Below the pieces are notes generated by a model. That model searched no databases. It saw only the letters and a list, made by a program, of their open reading frames with translations, and was not told where the DNA came from. 64,000 nucleotides of DNA, taken from assembly GCA_963932465.1 (NCBI GenBank), contig OZ010786.1, forward strand, positions 537,791,073-537,855,072, written 5' to 3'. Of this stretch, positions 45,629 to 57,529 are shown piece after piece; within the stretch, counting starts at the first letter, position 1; every line of letters starts with the position of its first letter. Source of the DNA: Maratus speciosus (taxonomy: Eukaryota > Arthropoda > Arachnida > Araneae > Salticidae). The position numbers and the translations under genes are program-made.

Positions 45629-46182
45629 GTAATGGGACAAACATTAATGGGAGGTAAGGGACATCACAAGGATTCAGATTTGCATAGCAACCAAGGGTCG
45701 GAAACGCTTTCCTGTCAAGGTAGTGACTACAGAAAACACAAGAAAGAAAGGACACGAACAGTGAGAGAAAACATGTTTATTCTTCTTAGTACTGCAAAAA
45801 TGCCGGGACAATGCTGGAAAGTGTTGAGGAACTTATTGCACGCACCGTGGCAGCTGCTGGGGAAGTCCGGGGCACACCCAGTATTTTCGAGAACATTAGA
45901 TCTTCCATACACCGGAGATGCGCTTCCATGCATCACGGCCCGGGGTCGTAATTTAGAACAACAACTTTGATGACGATCGTTGTCCATTTAATGTTCTTTC
46001 TTCTTAGTTTTTTGATATACTAAGGATAATAAACATGTTTTCTCCTCTTATTCGTATCCTGTCTTTCTTGTGTTTTTGTCGTCACTACCGCGCCAGGAAA
46101 GCATGTCCGACCTTGGGTTGCTATGCAAATCTGAATCCTTGTGATGTCCCCTACCTCCCCCTAAAGTTTTTCTGACACCCTG
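45629..46182 (+). mobile_element. Mariner/Tc-type deletion derivative (554 bp)
   Basis: Long inverted arms (~160 bp). The left has GACATCACAAGGATTCAG and TTTGCATAGCAACC; the right has their complements. The right end, GACACCCTG, is the complement of the common CAGGGTGTC terminus and is followed by TA (46,183-46,184). The left end has mutated (GTAATGGGAC) but is preceded by TA (45,627-45,628). The core keeps the transposase C-terminus. Confidence 0.85.
45811..45970 (+). pseudogene. C-terminal transposase fragment (mariner/Tc superfamily)
   Basis: The frame from 45,811 reads ESVEELIARTVAAAGE, then TPSIFENIRSSIHRRCAS, and runs out of phase to a stop at 45,951. Shifting one base gives CITARGRNLEQQL and a stop at 45,968-45,970. 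Arg-Arg-Cys..Cys-Ile..Gly-Arg..-Leu is the usual last ~40 residues of a large group of arthropod mariner/Tc3-like transposases. About 85% of the gene, including all catalytic positions, has been deleted. A longer reading frame through this region (45,632-45,970) mixes both phases and the left terminal repeat, so it is not a gene. Confidence 0.75.
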
Positions 46183-46188
46183 TATATA

Positions 46189-46822
46189 CAGTGTGTCTCA
46201 AAAAGGAAGACCTATTTTTAAAAGTGAATAATTAACAAACGAATAGAGTTATTAAAATATTCTTGTAGGAAACGGATGAGTCTGGAATTTTGTTTAGAGA
46301 ACTTTATTATGTTAGTTCAAATTCTTGCCGGCAGATGACGTTGCGGGTACTGCATTCATCAGCAGTATTTGAAAATTAAATGGCAATCTTTTCAATATGT
46401 CCTCCATTCATCACAATAACATGTCGGCGTCTTAGAATGAAATTCGTTCTTGTTGATGTGAAACTTTCACCCAATCGGTGATATTCTAAAACAATGAAAA
46501 TTCTCTCTTCCAACGAATACACCATTTTGAAGAATTTACGCAACGACAACTACTGTATCCCTTGAAATGATTACTAACTGCTGAATTTTCACTGACCACA
46601 TCTACTTCTTTCTGATCTTCACGCATGCTCCGTTTGTTCATATAGCCACCAAAATGTGCTGTAGTGTCATCTGTCGGTCAGATTTGGAACTATTATAATA
46701 AAGTGTTCTAAACAAAATTCCAGACTTGACACATCCGTTTCCTGCAAGAATTTTCGTAATAACTCTATTCGTTTGTTAATTATTCATTTTTAAAAATAGG
46801 TCCTCCTTTTTGGGACACCTTG
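46189..46822 (-). mobile_element. Mariner/Tc-type deletion derivative (634 bp)
   Basis: Ends CAGTGTGTCTCAAAAAGG and the complement of CAAGGTGTCCCAAAAAGG, with arms matching for ~140 bp (AATTAACAAACGAATAGAG; GGAATTTTGTTTAGA). TA flanks at 46,187-46,188 and 46,823-46,824. It starts only 6 bp after the previous element ends. It encodes a miniature frame on the minus strand. Confidence 0.9.
46376..46525 (-). CDS. 49-codon fusion of transposase N- and C-termini
   Basis: Open from ATG at 46,525 to TAA at 46,376. Residues 1-30, starting MVYSLEERIFIVLEYHRL, match the usual beginning of mariner/Tc3-like transposases (EER.FIV..Y). Residues 31-49, LRRRHVIVMNGGHIEKIAI, match their usual final segment (RR....I...GGHIE). 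A precise internal deletion has joined the two in frame, removing the whole catalytic core and most of the DNA-binding domain. Such a peptide cannot transpose DNA, and it is too short for a full helix-turn-helix pair. Whether it is translated is unknown. It is more likely a neutral relic kept open by recent origin of the deletion derivative. Confidence 0.65.
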   Translation of the reverse strand: MVYSLEERIFIVLEYHRLGESFTSTRTNFILRRRHVIVMNGGHIEKIAI

Positions 46823-46823
46823 T

Positions 46824-46880
46824 ATATATATATATATATATATATAGATAGATAGATAGATAGATAGATGCTGAGAGATT
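46824..46880. repeat. (TA)n(GATA)n microsatellite
   Basis: About ten TA followed by about six GATA units and variants, right at the border of the preceding element. It continues as imperfect GATA/GA-rich sequence to about 47,020. Poly-Ser/Tyr frames on the minus strand here are microsatellite translations. Confidence 0.9.
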
Positions 46881-49800
46881 GACAGATATCGATAGATATA
46901 TATAAACAGATATGGATCGACAGACCATATATGTATACAGATCCATATATGTATATGTATATACAGAAGTAGAGAGAAACAGAGAGAAAAATAGAAAGAG
47001 AGAGAGAGAAGAGATGAAAACATGCACAGATAGGTTTTAAATCTCAACTTAAACGTCAATAAATTTTGGTCCGGAACTTGCAACATGTTGCTAATTCGTC
47101 TCTGGCTAGTACTGAAACTTAGCTGAAAAGATGTTTTTTAAACAATGATATTTTCTGGTAACTTAGCTAAAATATTCTTTATTTAAAGCAGTGGTATTTT
47201 CACATAACTGTATTTGTCAGTGGACAAAATCTGAAAATTTACCACTTAAATACAATATTTTTCAGAACTTTACTCGTTGATAAGGAAATTACACGCATTA
47301 AAAAATACGTACAGATTAAAAGTTACCATTGCATCAGTTATGGGTTAAATTTACTCTATATTTACAAACTTTGTTTATTTTTCCAAGACACAACAGAACT
47401 ATTTTATTTTACAGAATCATCACAGAAACATTTATACAATACGTATAATATTTAAACAAATAAATCTGAAATTTAAACATATCAATTAAAATTCAAAAAC
47501 AAGAAATTTTAGGGACGAATTTTTTGCTTAAGAATTGGTGAAATTTATAGGTGATTACATACCAATGCATTACTTCTGTATAATATGAAGTTTACAGTTT
47601 TACTTTTTTAAAAAAAACAACATATAATATGAAATTTTCAACTTTTTATCTGCTTTTTTATTTATTTAGAATGACTTGAATTCACACCGCAGTTTTTGGA
47701 AACTTTATTTCAAAATAAGGAAAAGCAATTTTATAACAATTTTTCCACCAAAGTTTAAAAAAAAGTAAAATTCAATTTAAAGTTTTTTTGTGAAAATTTT
47801 AATTAAAATTAGGTGGGATTTAATAGATCCCACAGCCTTAAAAGCGTGTCTAAACTCTTTAAGTCTGATTTTCAGGTTACTTACTTATTTCGCTGATGTA
47901 CTATATTGAATCAAAACGTTTACAGGGGATTCTGTATAAATCCTTTAACCTTCCTGCTATGAATGGATCTTACCAACCCGTTTCTATAATTTATTTTATT
48001 CGAATTTATTTTATTTCGTCCCGAACCAGAAATTTATTGCTAAAGTTGGTTAAGTAAATAAAAGACACAGAACCGTGTTTAACAGTAGAGCAACATTGAA
48101 AAGCTTCCCATTTGCGTCAAACTTTACACGCAGTCCGTGATGAAATGTCTTGCTATTATTGGTAACCATTGGGAAAAATTATAAATGTAGTTTTAAAACT
48201 GTATAAAAGTTTACCATTAACTTTAAAGAGGTTTAAAATAGAAAAAAAATCAATAATTAAAAAAATATATAAAATTATGTTTATGGAGGAATGAACTGCT
48301 AGATATATATGTCAAATAAACAAATTCTTTTGCTCTATATAAGTTTTGTACAATATATTTCTATTGACGTAAATACGTAGATATATTAAATATAATATAT
48401 TTCAAACATAATATATTCATTTAATTTTTGAAATTTGTAAAGAGATGTTGTATATATCATAATAATTGGTCATAGATGTAATTAAATCCAAATATAAGAC
48501 TCAAGATTCTAAAAGAAGTCTTTTTTTGAAATTTCAGCGATGTTTTGCTTAATATAGAACCAATTACATTTTCTTGAAGTTCGTAGGTGGTCACATATGA
48601 ACCTATTACTTAAGTATAATATGAAGCTTTATATTTTAGTGTAAAAAATATTAAATAAAAAAAATATGAAAGTTTCCAATTTTTACCACTTTTTTTACCA
48701 TAAATTTACACATGCGCAGCACAAAAATGCTAATTTAAAAATAATTGATAAACACATGTTTTTAATTCAGTTCATATCATGAGTGATATTGATAATAGTG
48801 TGTTACTCTTACAATTTCATTACGGGAGACTGCTCAAATTTGTTTATAAAATGTAACAAATGCATATGTTAATGCAATGTTAAATGTTGCATTAAAGCCT
48901 TTCTCAAATTGAAAGGGGCTATCTACTTTCTGACACATTCTTAAGTTTATTTTTGTTCGGAGATGCATAAAATTATTAGGTATTGTTACTGAAAAACTAT
49001 GTAATTGAAAAGGGTTTTCCATTTTGTTAAGCGCAAAAACCTTCCAGAAAAAAAATCTCAAAGTTGGAGCTTTAAAACGAATTTCCGGACGTGAGAACTG
49101 AGAGAAATATGTCGTCGCGTGAGCAATAACTCTATAAGTATTTTATTTATCGAAATGTAATTCGATTCAAAATCATTTCAATAGCCGGACCTCTCAATGT
49201 TCTGTCTTTACGTATATATATATATATATATATATATAAGGACAATAAAGAAACACAATTATTCCTATGCGTGTTAATATTTTTTTTTAATCAGAGTTAG
49301 GGAGCATACACATGCTTTTAAAACAAAGTATCGTAATTGACCTCTTCCCCCTTGATTTTGCGAATATTAGGATCATTAGAATAAATTACTGTAGCTACAA
49401 AATACGACATGGTATACGATCTCAGCCAATAACCCAAGCAATGAAGGAGGCCAAATCGCATTTGAATACTTTGTTTTGTTGTAACTTTAACTTTAGCCTT
49501 AAGTGTTTTGATACAAGTTTTCAGTTTGTTCGTTTATGTCATCTTTCTCTGATTTTACGTTCTATAGTGGTGATGATTGATGGATTTTCGTCCTAAGCAT
49601 CTAATTTATTGTTTTTAATATCTATTATATGTCATTTTAACGTTAAAATGTCTTAAAATTAAATGTAGTTTTCGTTCAGCTATTTATTTATTGGAGTCTA
49701 AACATTTTTAATCTCACTTCAGTAGATATTTTTAGATGTTTTTCATTTTATAAAATATTTAAAAATTATCTTTAAGAACAAGTGCATTTCAAAAATTTCT

Positions 49801-51599
49801 TAAAGTTACTAATTAAAGCTGCTTTAAAGTTGTTAATGGGAGTATGTCCAAATTTTGACACCGCTCATGTGTTTTAATCAATGCTCATCTAGACCTTGGT
49901 GAAGTGGTATATAAATTCACTTAGAATCCCAATACAATTGTTGAAGTAAGATGCTTATATTAAAAAGAAACTTTTAATGACTTAAGACACTATATTATTC
50001 TGTTCAGTCAAACTGAAAATACAATCAGTGGCATCTCATGTAATTAGAAAAGTAACATTTTAACGATTCATTTTTTTTCTATCCTTTATGAGATAAATTT
50101 TACTTGTTTTGTAAAGTATACAAAAATAATTTTATTATAAGTAATGTCTTTGAAAGAATGGCCATTCAGATTCACTAATTAAGAATCGCCGCTTTCAATA
50201 ATAAAGTTTTCAAAGGTTCTCATCCTAAATTGCTATTTAAAGGTTAGACAATTTAGAAAGTATATAATTTAACGTATTTAATCTTAAGTAGAATATTGTA
50301 TTTACATTAATTTGGAAAGAAAAGAATGAAATTGTAAAATAAGGAATGACATTTGGACTAATTCATTTCGCAGTTATTATAAATTTAAACATTGTTCCGG
50401 CAATAAAAGAAATCCCTGATACACTGATTTTTAATAAATTCCACCACAATAACAGATTGTGAGAATATAGCAAGTTATTTTTTTTTATAAGTATACGATG
50501 AAAATAAATAGTTACTTTAATTTTCGTACACCATTTTTAATGACAGTGGTAGATTTCTTTGCCGAAAAGAAGGGAGTGGTATATGGTGAATATACTTTAC
50601 ACTATATGTTTTATCCGTTCCGGTGAAGTTTGTATGTATGCAGCTATTTGAACATATCTGGAGAAATTCATCAAACACCTGACATAACAAAGCTATTTTC
50701 ACAAGTTCAGAAATAAAATAAATAAGATGTTCGTTCCAATTTCAAACTGATCAAGATGTCATTCAAAGGTTCATTTAATAAAATTCAAAAATAGGATACA
50801 ATTTAAATCTAAATGTTGCAAAAGTTTAACCCGAACATAACTTAGTACAACATACGACCGAGATACCATGTTAGTTTTGAAGATGCTTCAAAGTCATTTT
50901 CTCTATCTATAAAACTTATGTGTTTTACACAGCTAGAGACTGTAAATAAAATAAAAATTATAGTACATCGAATACACTTTCAGAATGTTATTACTGCAGA
51001 ATTTGATTACTGCAAAATTTAAACAAAAAGCCTTTTTTATTGAATAATAATAATAAAAATAATAATGTATTATAATGCACTAAATATACATATTATATTG
51101 CACTGGATATATAGCTGAATATTTATCTGTGGTTTTCTTTTCTTTTCAGGTAAGCTTGTTTAATTTTTCAGTCGAAGGATTTAGGTAAATATTTGTTTTA
51201 GTTAATATTTTAAATGATTATTCATTTTAAATCTAATCATTCAATGTCGAAATGTAAATTGAATATCATATTATTTAAAGTGTCAGGCAAATTTAAAACA
51301 ATGCATTGTTTACGGACAAATAACAATCGGTATCATATATTAAACGTTATTTTTTTTTTTTTGTTATACTTTAGAAAAAAGTCCTTCCGGCCAGTGCCGG
51401 AAGGAAGAGGTAGCTTTCATATTCCTTATTTAAAAAAAAAAAAAAAAAAACGTAGCTTATATTATTCAAACACACGGAGCTCAATTTAGTGGAAACCGAT
51501 TATAGAAGATTCAATACTAAATTCTATCAATACTAAATCATTATGAATGAGAATTTCGCGAAATTAGTCAGCTTTATCCAAGCTGATTTTATTTAAAGT
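46881..51599. other. AT-rich non-coding DNA with internal duplications
   Basis: No gene recognised. Diverged repeats: 47,510-47,680 against 48,525-48,705 (AATATGAAG.TTTA; AAATTTTCAACTTTTTA-like) and 48,310-48,480 against 45,445-45,620. (TA)n at 49,216-49,240. Hairpin CCTTCCGGC/GCCGGAAGG at 51,383-51,404. The 94-codon frame at 49,312-49,596 (starts MLLKQSIVIDLF) shows no family motif and is left uncalled. Confidence 0.55.
48310..48480 (+). repeat. Diverged duplicate of 45,445-45,620
   Basis: See the partner entry. Followed about 45 bp later by the second local duplicate (48,525-48,705, partner 47,510-47,680). The 45-49 kb interval is therefore a patchwork of old duplications. Confidence 0.65.
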
Positions 51600-52740
51600 A
51601 ACTTATATTTGGTTTCCAAATTCGGCGATATCTTGAAAAGCCTACCCTTTTAAGACAACATGGTGGATGAGGCTAACCAGTGAACTTGCTCGAGACCTTA
51701 GTAATTCCTGTGCACATGCTCACTCACATCGGAATCAATTGATATATACGAGTGCTGTCGCAGGCAAAAAATTAGATTTTTCAAAATGTCACCCACATAA
51801 AGAAATTCGGACTGCTATATCAGAGCCATTTTTTAAGATAAAGACAAAATAAAAAATGCTCCGGTATCCTTATATCAAAGTCAAATACTTAAGAAAGAAA
51901 CCTTTTTCAATTTCTAATTTTTTTTGCACCTCACTTTAAATATATTTTTTTTTTTATTTAATGATCGCCATTTTGAAACAAAATGGCGGATGAAGCTCGC
52001 CAGTGAACTTGGTCGAGACATTGCAATATACTATCCACATGGCTTCTTACATCCAAATAGGTTAATAAATACGTGTGTCATCGCGTGATGAATATCAAAT
52101 CGTTTCAAAATGTCAGCCATGCTAGAAATTCAAAGTGCTATAATTCAGCCATTTTTTTTAGATATAGACGAAACAAAAACTGTTCCGGAATCTTTGTATT
52201 AAGGTCAAACATATAAGAAAAAATATTTTTCCTTTTCCAATTTTTTGATACCTCATTTTAAATTTAAAATTTTTAAAATTGTTTTAAATGGCCGCCATTT
52301 TGAAACAAGATGGCGGATGAAGCTGGCCAACGAACTCCGTCAAGACATTGGTATGTATTTTGTACACACCAAGGTACATCCATATCGGTTAATGAATATG
52401 CCTGTTATCGCGTGACAAAAATCAGGAAGTTTCAAAATGTCAGCCACGGTAGAAATTCAAAGTCCTATAACTCAGCCATTTTTTAAGATATAGACGAAAC
52501 AAAAACTGCTCCGGAATCTTTGTATCAAGGTCAAACACGTAGGAAAAAAAAATATTTTTCAATTTTCAATTTTTTGGTACCACATTTCAAATTTTATATA
52601 AAAAAATTTAAATAGCCGCCATTTTTAAACAAGATGGCGGATGAGGCTGGCCAACGAACTCGGTCGAGACATTGGTATTTACTATTTACACACCGAGTTT
52701 CATCCAAATAGGTTCATAAATACGAGAGTTACAATGTCAC
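51600..52740 (+). repeat. ~325-bp tandem repeat, ~3.5 copies
   Basis: ATGGYGGATGARGCT recurs at about 51,660, 51,983, 52,310 and 52,634, a spacing of 323-327 bp. Later units contain CGCCATTTTGAAACAAGATGGCG, a hairpin of CGCCAT/ATGGCG. Other shared words are CGAACTCGGTCGAGACATT, TTTCAAAATGTCAGCCA, CTCAGCCATTTTTTAAGATA and GCTCCGGAATCTTTGTAT. The first copy is the most diverged. The frame at 51,667-51,852 is repeat-derived. Confidence 0.92.
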
Positions 52741-52896
52741 AAAGAATATATATAGCTCCTCTGATGATTCTGTGAGTCATTCATAGTTTCTTATTTTACA
52801 TACTGGTTTCATATGTTCATTTCCAAATCATCTTCAGATCTTTATCAATTTCTTCATATATTTGTGATTTCAAATTTATATATATATATATATATA

Positions 52897-53374
52897 CAGG
52901 GTGGTTATAATTAAACGTCCCCTATAAACAGCATCCTACAGCGGAAACGGATGAGCGGAATGCAATGAAATTTGGTATATAGACTATATGCGAGATGCGC
53001 TCACGGAATTTCGAAAAAAAAAAAAAGTTACAAAATGTCCACCAGAGGGCGCTTTTTTCCGGAAAAACCTTAAATTTAGCACAATAAACGACCAAAACGG
53101 AATACAAAAACAATATTAACAATATTAACAATCCAGAACAAGAATTATGAGTAATAAAAGGTAAAACTGGCTGTTTTGGCCGTTTATTGTGTTAAATTTA
53201 ATGTTTTTTTTTCCGGAAAAGCGCCATCTGGTGGACATTTTATAACTTTTTTTTTTTCGAAATTCCGTGAGCGCATCTCGTGTATAGTCTATACACCAAA
53301 TTTCATTGCATTCCGTTCACCCATTTGCGCTGTAGGATGCTGTTTATAGGGGAAGTTTAATTATAACCAACCTG
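52897..53374. mobile_element. Palindromic mariner-type MITE (478 bp)
   Basis: Starts CAGGGTGGTTATAATTAAAC and ends with the complement of CAGGTTGGTTATAATTAAAC. Inverted arms of ~190 bp (TATAAACAGCATCCTACAGC; AATGCAATGAAATTTGGT; CACGGAATTTCGAAA) pair around a short core near 53,130. The left flank is TA; the right flank is CATA, one base off TA. No coding capacity. Confidence 0.85.
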
Positions 53375-55745
53375 CATATATAGGGATCTATATATATATA
53401 TATATATTAACATTTGAACGGAGGGTGGTTTCGGTGTCTGGGGATCATGATCGATGAAAATATACCAAAAATTTTTGAAATCTCTTTCCACCGAACGGCT
53501 GCAATAGGTAGCTTTTTGTAATGAAAGCTACCTAATTATGTATAAAAAGTAGGTTTATTGAATAAAAGTTTAAAATTCAACTTCTCTATAAACAATCATA
53601 GAAGGAAAAAAAATGTTTATCCCGAAATCAAACGAAAGATGATCTATGATAGATTCGTAAAAGATATTTATATTAAAATGTAATTAATATTCATATTTAA
53701 ATATATTATGTGACACAATAAATGTATTGATAAACCAAATTATTATTTACATGTATTAATTTTTATTCATCTCTCAGACACAGAGTAATGAAATATAAAT
53801 ATCAAAAAATAAAAACAAATAATAGTATTTTTTTTTTTTTTATCATGCAATTACAAAGAAGTAAGGAATTTTCATTATTATATATTTTCTTAAAAAAGAA
53901 AGCAAATTTATATTATTACAATTTAAGTAATCATAATTCTGTTTCATTTTCACGAAGAATTTGAAAAGTACATTTGATAACGTTTCTATTAAACAAATGA
54001 TATGCATTTTTTTTCAATGATTACTTATTATTTTGTTAATTTAATAAAAACTGTAAAAAAGTTGCTTAAGAAAAATACATTATCCATTTCGAAATGGAAA
54101 ATTTTGTAAAAAAACCCTGTTTAAAAATCCCAACAGTAGCACTTTTTAAGGAAAAATAATGACTGAGGTTTTTAAAAGAAGGATTTTATTGATTTAACAC
54201 AAACAAATAAAAGAGAAATATACATATAAATGAACATAGTTCTATATACTTTTAAATTAAAACAATTCTTCCATTGAGATTTTCTTTCTTTGCCGTCGTA
54301 ATTTTAAAATCATTGTCAAAAAATTTTATTCTTCTCAAATTAGTGATTTTTAATTTTTTTTAAATATTTAATAAGAGGGCTGACATATATATTTTAAAAT
54401 AATTTTTCTCCACTTTTAGAATAATTGATTTTGTTGTGATATTTTGAATAATAGTAAAATATATTGAATTTTTAACTTAATTTATTAATCTCTATGAAGG
54501 ATGTTTTAAGATAATATGTACTTTTTAGCTGCTTAATAAAAATCTTCTAATCTATTCGAGACAAATACGGGAAAGATACTTGAATTTATTTTCAGTTGTA
54601 ACAGCTACATTTTATGTGCATATGATAACTTTTAAGACACAGAATACAGGTGGAAAATACAAGTTGAAACCTTTTATTTTAAATTGAAACTGTAATTTTT
54701 TTTTTTTACATTATATATATATATATATATATATATGTGCATTAAAATAAAGTTTTTAATTTTATTAAAAGTGATATATCTGTATTAGTCATATGTCAGG
54801 AGTAAATATCCGAAGAAATCACCATTGATTCTGATATTTATACCAGTCTTTTTTATTCTGATTATTTGAATGGTTTAAGTGAGTATTTCGATCAGATGTC
54901 TGTTAAATTGGGGCTAAATTAGTATTATTTTATTGATTTATAGATGGAGTTTTTATTTATTTACGGAATATTTTCATGAAACAAATTTTGAGCTTTTCGT
55001 GATGTTTTAAGTGCAAATGGGTTGATCTTTTGAATTTTGCGCTGTACTTGATGTATGTATTTAAATCATGGTTGAAAATTATTTTTAAAGACATAAAAAG
55101 TATATTGCGATACGCCTTTCAAACAGATTACTATGAAAATAATATTGTTCCTCTATTGAATTTTTTAACATGTGAACTTGCGTGATGCTTAGAATAATAG
55201 AAAATGGAATAAAAGTGAAATATTTTTATAAGGTGTTGCAACTGTGATTATGATGTCAACGTTATTCCCGGTAACGTTTTTGCTTGATAATATATACATC
55301 ACTAATTCTTATCAATAACTACAATATAGAAAAGAAATATTTTTATAATTCTATCGCCATATTACAAAATTGGATTAGCTAAAATGTATACATTAAATGC
55401 AGTTATTTAAAAATGGTTTAGTCACAACATTAAAATTAATATAAATAAATAATAATCCATGAATCCAATTTTACTTAAGAGTCATACTGTTTGTAACGAT
55501 GTCCTTCCTTATAATATTCCCGAGATTTGGTTTAATATTCTTGTTATTTAAAGAGCTCTTGAAATATGACTTGACAATTTCAGCCCCCCTTTAGAGCAAT
55601 GGACTGAGCTTCGTTCTTTCACGCGAAGTATTTTGTTTTCTTATCACGTATGTTTTTTCTATTTCAGTCAGTCATCTTTCCCTTTTAAAAATGAACGCAC
55701 GTGCGTTGGAAAGATCTCAGGGTCATATTAACTAATAGCTTTATT
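53375..55745. other. AT-rich non-coding DNA
   Basis: No genes or element ends. Contains a perfect-stem hairpin AGGTAGCTTT/AAAGCTACCT at 53,506-53,532, (TA)n at 53,390-53,407 and 54,713-54,736, and T runs near 53,828 and 54,690. Confidence 0.6.
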
Positions 55746-57029
55746 CACTGAAGAGCCAAAACATTATGACCACCTACCTAATAGCGCGTTCACCCTCCTT
55801 TGTCCTGCAATCCAGCTGCAATCCACCTTTTCATGGATGCTATAAGTTCTTGGTATATGGACGGAGACAGATTGTACTAGATTTTAAGCATTGTTCATGG
55901 AAATTCGGGGTATTCCGACATGGTGGTTTTACAGCTCTGAGCTGCCGTTTCATGGCACCTCAAGTTCACTCATTAAATTAAGATTCGTTGAGTTAGGTTG
56001 CTAAGACATTAACTGGAATTAAGCATTATGTTCCTGTAACCATTCCGGAACAATTTGAGCCTTGTGACATGGTGAGTTGTTCTGCTGGAAGACTCCATAT
56101 CCAGTTCGAAAGACAGACGCCATGTAAGGATGAAACTGTTTCGAAATGATATTTAAATAATACGCATTTTTCATGCCCTATTCTACCACAACCACCTGTC
56201 CGATAGACGACAATGATAATTTCCCACACAGAATAATAACGCCAACATAGGCGTTTGTACAACCTGCTGTACGTTGACGGAGAACATGACGGAGACGGAC
56301 CGGCGGAGTCGATCATCGTCGTTTAAATAATACGTATTTTTCATGGCCTATTCTACCACAACCACCTGTCCGATAGACGACAATGATAATTTCCCACACA
56401 GAATAATAACACCAACATAGGTGTTTGTACAACCTGCTGTACGTTGACGGAGAACCTGTTCATCTGGAAGATGACTTACCCTGACACGATCATCGTCGTG
56501 AGGAAAGTCGAATAGGAATTCATCCAACCAGGCAACACTCTCTCCCTTATTCTCGTCTCATGATGTTCTTGGGTCCAGTGTAGGAGTAGTTGACGAACTC
56601 ACTTTGACAACAGAGTCACATGAATGGGACGCCTGCTGCGTAGCCCCATATAATACAGTGCCACTGAACTATGTGCAACGAAATAATTCTACTTTCATAA
56701 GCATTGCATTAGGCTGTCAGCTGAGCTATTCTCAGGCGTCGATTTTGTTTCACGAAGCGGACAGTCTCCAGACAGGTCGTGAATAGCGCAAGAGTCGTGC
56801 AGTTTCGGAAATATTCACTCCGAGCCTCCGGGTCATTACAATTTACCCTCTATCAAAACCGCTTAGATCATGATCCTTTACCATCACGCGCAGAAGTAAG
56901 AGCAAAAACGAATTCTCAGACGCCCCAGCAGCAGTCATATACCAGTCACACGTGAACACGTGCCCTCATAGTATTCCAAGCGACTTCATTCCAAAATGTG
57001 GGAAAGGTCATAATGCTTTGACTCATCGG
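55746..57029 (-). mobile_element. Tc1-type element C (~1.28 kb)
   Basis: Left end CACTGAAGAGCCAAAACATT and right end the complement of CCGATGAGTCAAAGCATT, both followed inward by ATGACC. The right side abuts TA (57,030-57,031); the left flank has decayed. A minus-strand transposase pseudogene fills it. One internal segment is tandemly duplicated. Confidence 0.85.
55778..56930 (-). pseudogene. Tc1-like transposase, decayed, with internal duplication
   Basis: Minus strand, in changing frames: KDHDLSGFDRG and VNISETARLLRYSRP (helix-turn-helix region, about 56,780-56,890), HWTQEHHETRIRERVLPGW then a WLDEFLFDF word with the first catalytic Asp, DDDRVRVSHLPDEQVLRQRT, TNTYVGVIILCGKLSLS, HPYMASVFRTGYGVFQQNNS (Asn where the second Asp is expected) and PCHKAQIVPEWLQEHNA. 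The Glu block NLNPIE is eroded. The protein ends KGG, stop, TRY at 55,778. A ~174-bp piece (56,149-56,285 and 56,323-56,457) is present twice. The 96-codon frame at 56,026-56,316 is a mixed-frame shadow. Confidence 0.85.
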
Positions 57030-57407
57030 TATATGTTTGTAACACATTTTAAGTAATTCTATAAATGTTTTAACGTTTATACTAATAACAAGGTGGAAAT
57101 CCATTCACAACACTAGTTTTAATACAGTGTTTTGATTCTATTGAAGTACTTTACGGTAAAGGGAAAAAAATCCGTTGATTGCCAGTACAATATCACTATC
57201 TTCACTCAAATTATTTTCCCCGACGAAATCAATTCGTGAATGTGTCAAAAAGTAGGTAATATGGATTTAAAATTGTCTTTTCGTCTGTCTGTCTGCCGGT
57301 CTGCCAGTCCGTCTGTAAGTCTGCCAGAGATCTAACTCTCGTAAATACACTCCCATTGCTATAAAATGTATAAATGTTAATGGCTCTCAAAATGGCATGT
57401 CCCTTTA

Positions 57408-57525
57408 CAGGGACACCCAAAACAATTCCGTTACATTACGGTCTATGGGAAAAATCGTTTGCGGTGTATTTTAATGATATTGCACTATTTTAAATATATT
57501 GAAATGCATATATATCACTGAAGTG
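57408..57525 (-). repeat. P repeat relic (inverted)
   Basis: CCGTTACATTACGGTCTATGG and TTTTAATGATATTGCAC are the reverse complement of the ATTAAAATGCAC..CCGTAATGTAACG core found at 16,795 and 17,868. A CTGTCTGT/GTCTGCC-rich stretch at 57,280-57,330 corresponds to the GACAGAC tract of those copies. Confidence 0.6.
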
Positions 57526-57529
57526 TTCT

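Noticed and set aside
45632..45970. 112-codon frame as a host gene
   Set aside because: It runs from the left terminal repeat of a deletion derivative into an out-of-frame transposase tail; only the last few residues are in the real frame.
46776..47086. Ser/Tyr/Ile-rich minus-strand frames as a membrane protein
   Set aside because: They translate a (TA)n(GATA)n microsatellite.
49312..49596. 94-codon frame as a gene
   Set aside because: No known motif, no distinct composition and no supporting neighbours.
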